64,000 bases of DNA from Apostichopus japonicus (Eukaryota; Echinodermata; Holothuroidea; Aspidochirotida; Stichopodidae): positions 456,001-520,000 of the forward strand of contig NC_092582.1 of the NCBI RefSeq assembly GCF_037975245.1. The letters are read 5' to 3'. Below, one piece after another: positions 60,816-64,000 of the stretch; position 1 is the first letter of the stretch, and the number at the start of each line of letters is the position of its first letter. A program made the translations under genes and the position numbers. The notes beneath the pieces are model-generated. The model worked only from the letters and a program-made list of their open reading frames with translations, searched no databases and had not been told where the DNA came from.

Positions 60816-63198
60816 CATCACTGGGTGCACTGTGGAAGACAAAACTTTCCCACTACTCTGCTCAACTGATCATCACACATTGGAATATAGACATTGAAGA
60901 AACTACTGTACTGTATTCATCCCTCATCAAGGAAAATATCGCAGGGTTGGATCAAGAAATGCACATATCAGCTACATCCACAATTCAAGACAAACAGATA
61001 ATGTCCTTTAAACAAAACCTTGACAAAGTACTCGATACAGATTCCGACTGATAACTGTTTTATTCTCAAAACTATAACCCCAACCACAGCAAAAACACTT
61101 TACCATCATACAAACATACATTATGTAGTGTCGTAATAAAATATATTGCACACTTGGCGTTCGACAGAGAGTCAGAGAAAAGATGGCGTCGAAGTCTGCT
61201 ACCAGAAGTTATTAATAAAACGAGTTATCCGTATTGTATTCAACTGTAAACGAATGCCTTGAACTGTGTCCTTATTTGAAACAACAAGTACTCTACACAT
61301 TAGTCCTTACCTTCAAATCTAAAACTCTTGCCAACATAAACAGCACTACAAACAGAACATTACTAACATCCTCTCTCCATCTCTTAACATACTTCAAAGA
61401 CCACTTACTGTGCACAGTACTAGCACCATTCCTTCCTTTACATCTACTCATTCTTTTGCCATCACACCATTCCTGCCTTTATCGCTTCATTTCTGGCCAC
61501 CCTGTACAGTCTTAACACCATTCTTACCTTAGCATCTCACTTTTGGTAACTTTGTACAGTAGAGACACCATTCCAACTTCACATCTATTGTACACTTCTG
61601 GCCATCAATAACAAACTACTATGATAACGTGTACAGTACTAACACCATTCTTGCCTTACAGCTAAACTCCTGCCCATCAATAAACCAACTTCTGTGTACA
61701 ATACTAACCGCACTCCTATTTTAAGATCTTTCTTCACCTATTGCTATCAATAACAATTAATAATCATTGTACAGTTATAATACCACTACCACATTGATCA
61801 CTAGACCTCTAACATCAGTAAGCTATAGTACCTTTGTATAGTACTATAGTACAAGCAATCTGTCTTACCTTCACATATACACCTCTTGCTATCAACTAGA
61901 ACCTCTTAGCTTTGTATAGTTCTAGTGTGCAGTCTTTCTACCATTTGCAGTACAGTACCACTCCATCTTTGCTGTTGACACTGCTAACTTCGAACTAAGT
62001 TTCTGTTAGTTACCTGTTCAGCAGTAACAATAAAAACCAAAACTACTAGCTTGTTACAATATATAATAAAATATACGTACTTGCTCATGTTACATACTAC
62101 CAACTAGAGGAGTAATATATGCAATAAATTTTCTGCAACCGTTACAATTGTCTAAGGTATGAAAAGTTCTTTCATATAAATGTCAATGTGCCCAAAAAAA
62201 ATTACTTCAAGATTAAAATTCCAAGGACCAACCCACTACACAATGGCACACATGTTAGGATCAAGTATGTTATCTTTCACTACCACCCTCATATTCTATT
62301 AATCTTATAAATATTCTAGCAGTTTCAAAAAAGTTTGACAAAATATTATTTCATATTGTTTGTGTTGCACTTGCTTCATATTCAGCTCCATTAACAAGTA
62401 AGTCTGACACTGGGTTTGCCACTCCTCAATTTGAATGCAAGAAAACTCTTTTTCAATTGGTAGAGGTCAAAGAGCATTTTAGTTCTGTCACAAGACTTGC
62501 CTCACTTTTAAACCAGATAACGTGGATATGTCACACATGTTTGTTATCTCAAATTATATTCAAGAACTTTCTGTTCGAATTTTATGGATTGTGTAAAATA
62601 AAGGCTGTACTTTTTCATTGAACTTGCGAGGTAATAAGTTTCATAAAATTTTCAACATAATAGCGTCGTTCATTGATAGTGTATATTTGTTCTGTGAAAA
62701 AGACTGGTTGTAGTGTTCAATGATACTGTTATATTACCAACTACTGCATAATTGGTGCTCTTGTCATAGTAATGATTATACACATTTTATTCACTTCTTA
62801 GTTTCAACCATTTGCATTCAGCTTTCCAAAATGTTCCAAAAAACTTCAAGAAAGAAATAAACATGTTAACCAAGTATCCTTTGAATTCATTTGTTTGTAT
62901 TATTTGTGTATATATGTTAATAATTATTACAGTATGTGGACAATCCGGTTAAATAGTTTAAAGGATGGAAGAAAGGAATACAATGGCTACTAAGCAATTA
63001 CCTGGATCTATAGACCAAGACTTATGGGCAGAGTGGTTATGAATTTTCGTAACCGCATTTCTAGTTCCATTAGTGCCCCTCGTGCACATCTAGTGTCATA
63101 CTTTCATTGTGTTATATTTTTTACATGTGAGTGCATGTGTGTTTAGCAACCATGCTACATTAAGAGAAAGGCTGGAGCTCGATAAGACCTAACATAAT
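60816..63198. other. Gene-free stretch
   Basis: AT-rich sequence, with diffuse similarity between segments at about 61440-61720 (ACAGTACTAACACCATTC-like motif several times), a possible old degenerate repeat. No exon is recognised; the 93-codon frame at 61234-61515 has no domain. Confidence 0.4.
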
Positions 63199-64000
63199 CA
63201 GGCGCGTATCCAGGATTTTCTAACCCGGGGGGGGGGGGGGGGCGCGAATTACTATCTAAGCGGAGCGCCACCATCTGTTGGCGCGGAGCGTACAAGAAAA
63301 TTTCTGGTTTTGATACACCCCAGATCACCGGAAATGGCACTTCTCGGGCTTGAAAATGACCAACGAGATGTACACTTTTGCCTGAGAACCAAGTATTTCC
63401 CAAAAGTTTTTTCCATCCATAACATTTTTGAAGATTGTCACCAGTCACACATCATGTTCGACCTCATTGCATGTCCCATGGATCATTGCTTTTGTAGGTA
63501 ATTCTACGTCACGGCCCACAATATCCGAAAGCCCCATTTTTCAAGGTTTTAAGCCCATAATTTGTTGAGAATTTGAAAATTAACATTTCTCGAGAATAAA
63601 AATCACTTCAAAACATACCCATAATGTTGCACAAAATTCAATCTATGGACAACCAATATAGAAAAACCTCCTCCAACCCCTAATAGACAGGTCAAAATTG
63701 CATGAGTAGAGGAAAGTATGATAAAGAATGTTGGTGAGGAAATTTTCGAAAATTCAGACACAGTTAATTTATTGGTGTAGAAATATTAAAACCTCTTATA
63801 ATGGCTATTATAAAACTTGGTTGAAGGAAATGAAAAATAGCAGATATTTCCGATATCAGGTATATCAAAACCGAACACTACACACATAGGCGTAGGTCCC
63901 GTAGGAGGCGGGGGCTGCAGCCCCCCCCCCGCAACCAATTTTTTCCCATTTTTTTTCCAATTTTGGCTTTTTTTCGGGCAAGTCGTTACAGCCCCAAATC
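63199..64000 (+). mobile_element. Non-autonomous DNA element, inverted twin of 4337-5436, cut by window edge
   Basis: It opens CAGGCGCGTATCCAGGATTT, then a G-run, the palindromic core (AGCGGAGCGCCACCATCTG) and the same body as 4337-5436 in reverse complement, including CTACGTCACGGCCCACAATA. It continues beyond 64000. No coding capacity was found; the 97-residue minus-strand frame here is matched at 5.3 kb by the same non-coding repeat. Confidence 0.8.

Overview
This window is nuclear DNA of a multicellular animal. Its genes are split by many introns with GT-AG borders, and it is AT-rich, full of minisatellites and crowded with non-LTR, Penelope-like, SINE and hAT-type elements. The protein families (a neuropathy target esterase and a secreted sushi/Ig protein) and the repeat style fit a marine invertebrate, probably a deuterostome such as an echinoderm. 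That assignment is an inference; no single sequence here proves it. There are no operons, CRISPR arrays or bacterial genes.

Layout. 1-8.1 kb: no recognised gene; nested mobile elements, several sharing a GC-rich palindromic core, a putative solo LTR and a homopurine tract. 8.1-35.7 kb, plus strand: 26 coding exons of a PNPLA6/7-type neuropathy target esterase (lysophospholipase). I joined them by hand; all splice phases agree and the joined frame of 3294 nt runs open to a stop (1097 residues). Only the N-terminal membrane-anchor exon or exons are missing. The introns hold ten or more different tandem arrays, a LINE 3' end, a hAT-type MITE and a tandem array of a tRNA-like unit. One array (74 bp x 15) is made of the gene's own intron 12/exon 13 border; two others overlap or resemble splice borders. 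35.7-38.1 kb: 3' region with a 67-bp minisatellite.

38.1-45.6 kb: intergenic, with a broken CR1-like reverse transcriptase fragment (plus strand) and a broken Penelope-like element (minus strand; YIDD reverse transcriptase, GIY-YIG endonuclease and a hammerhead-like remnant). 45.7-54.8 kb, plus strand: a secreted protein with a signal peptide, an eight-cysteine domain, five CCP/sushi modules, one Ig-like domain and a final CCP. A one-base frame break lies inside CCP2. 54.8-64 kb: mostly gene-free, with a two-exon candidate that may be an OB-fold protein, a complete-looking tRNA-derived SINE, and an inverted copy of the element seen at 4.3-5.4 kb.

The two confident genes are functionally unrelated: one is an intracellular membrane-lipid hydrolase with cyclic-nucleotide-binding-like domains, the other an extracellular adhesion or immune-type protein. 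The most unusual signal is the repeated capture of splice junctions by tandem arrays in the esterase gene.
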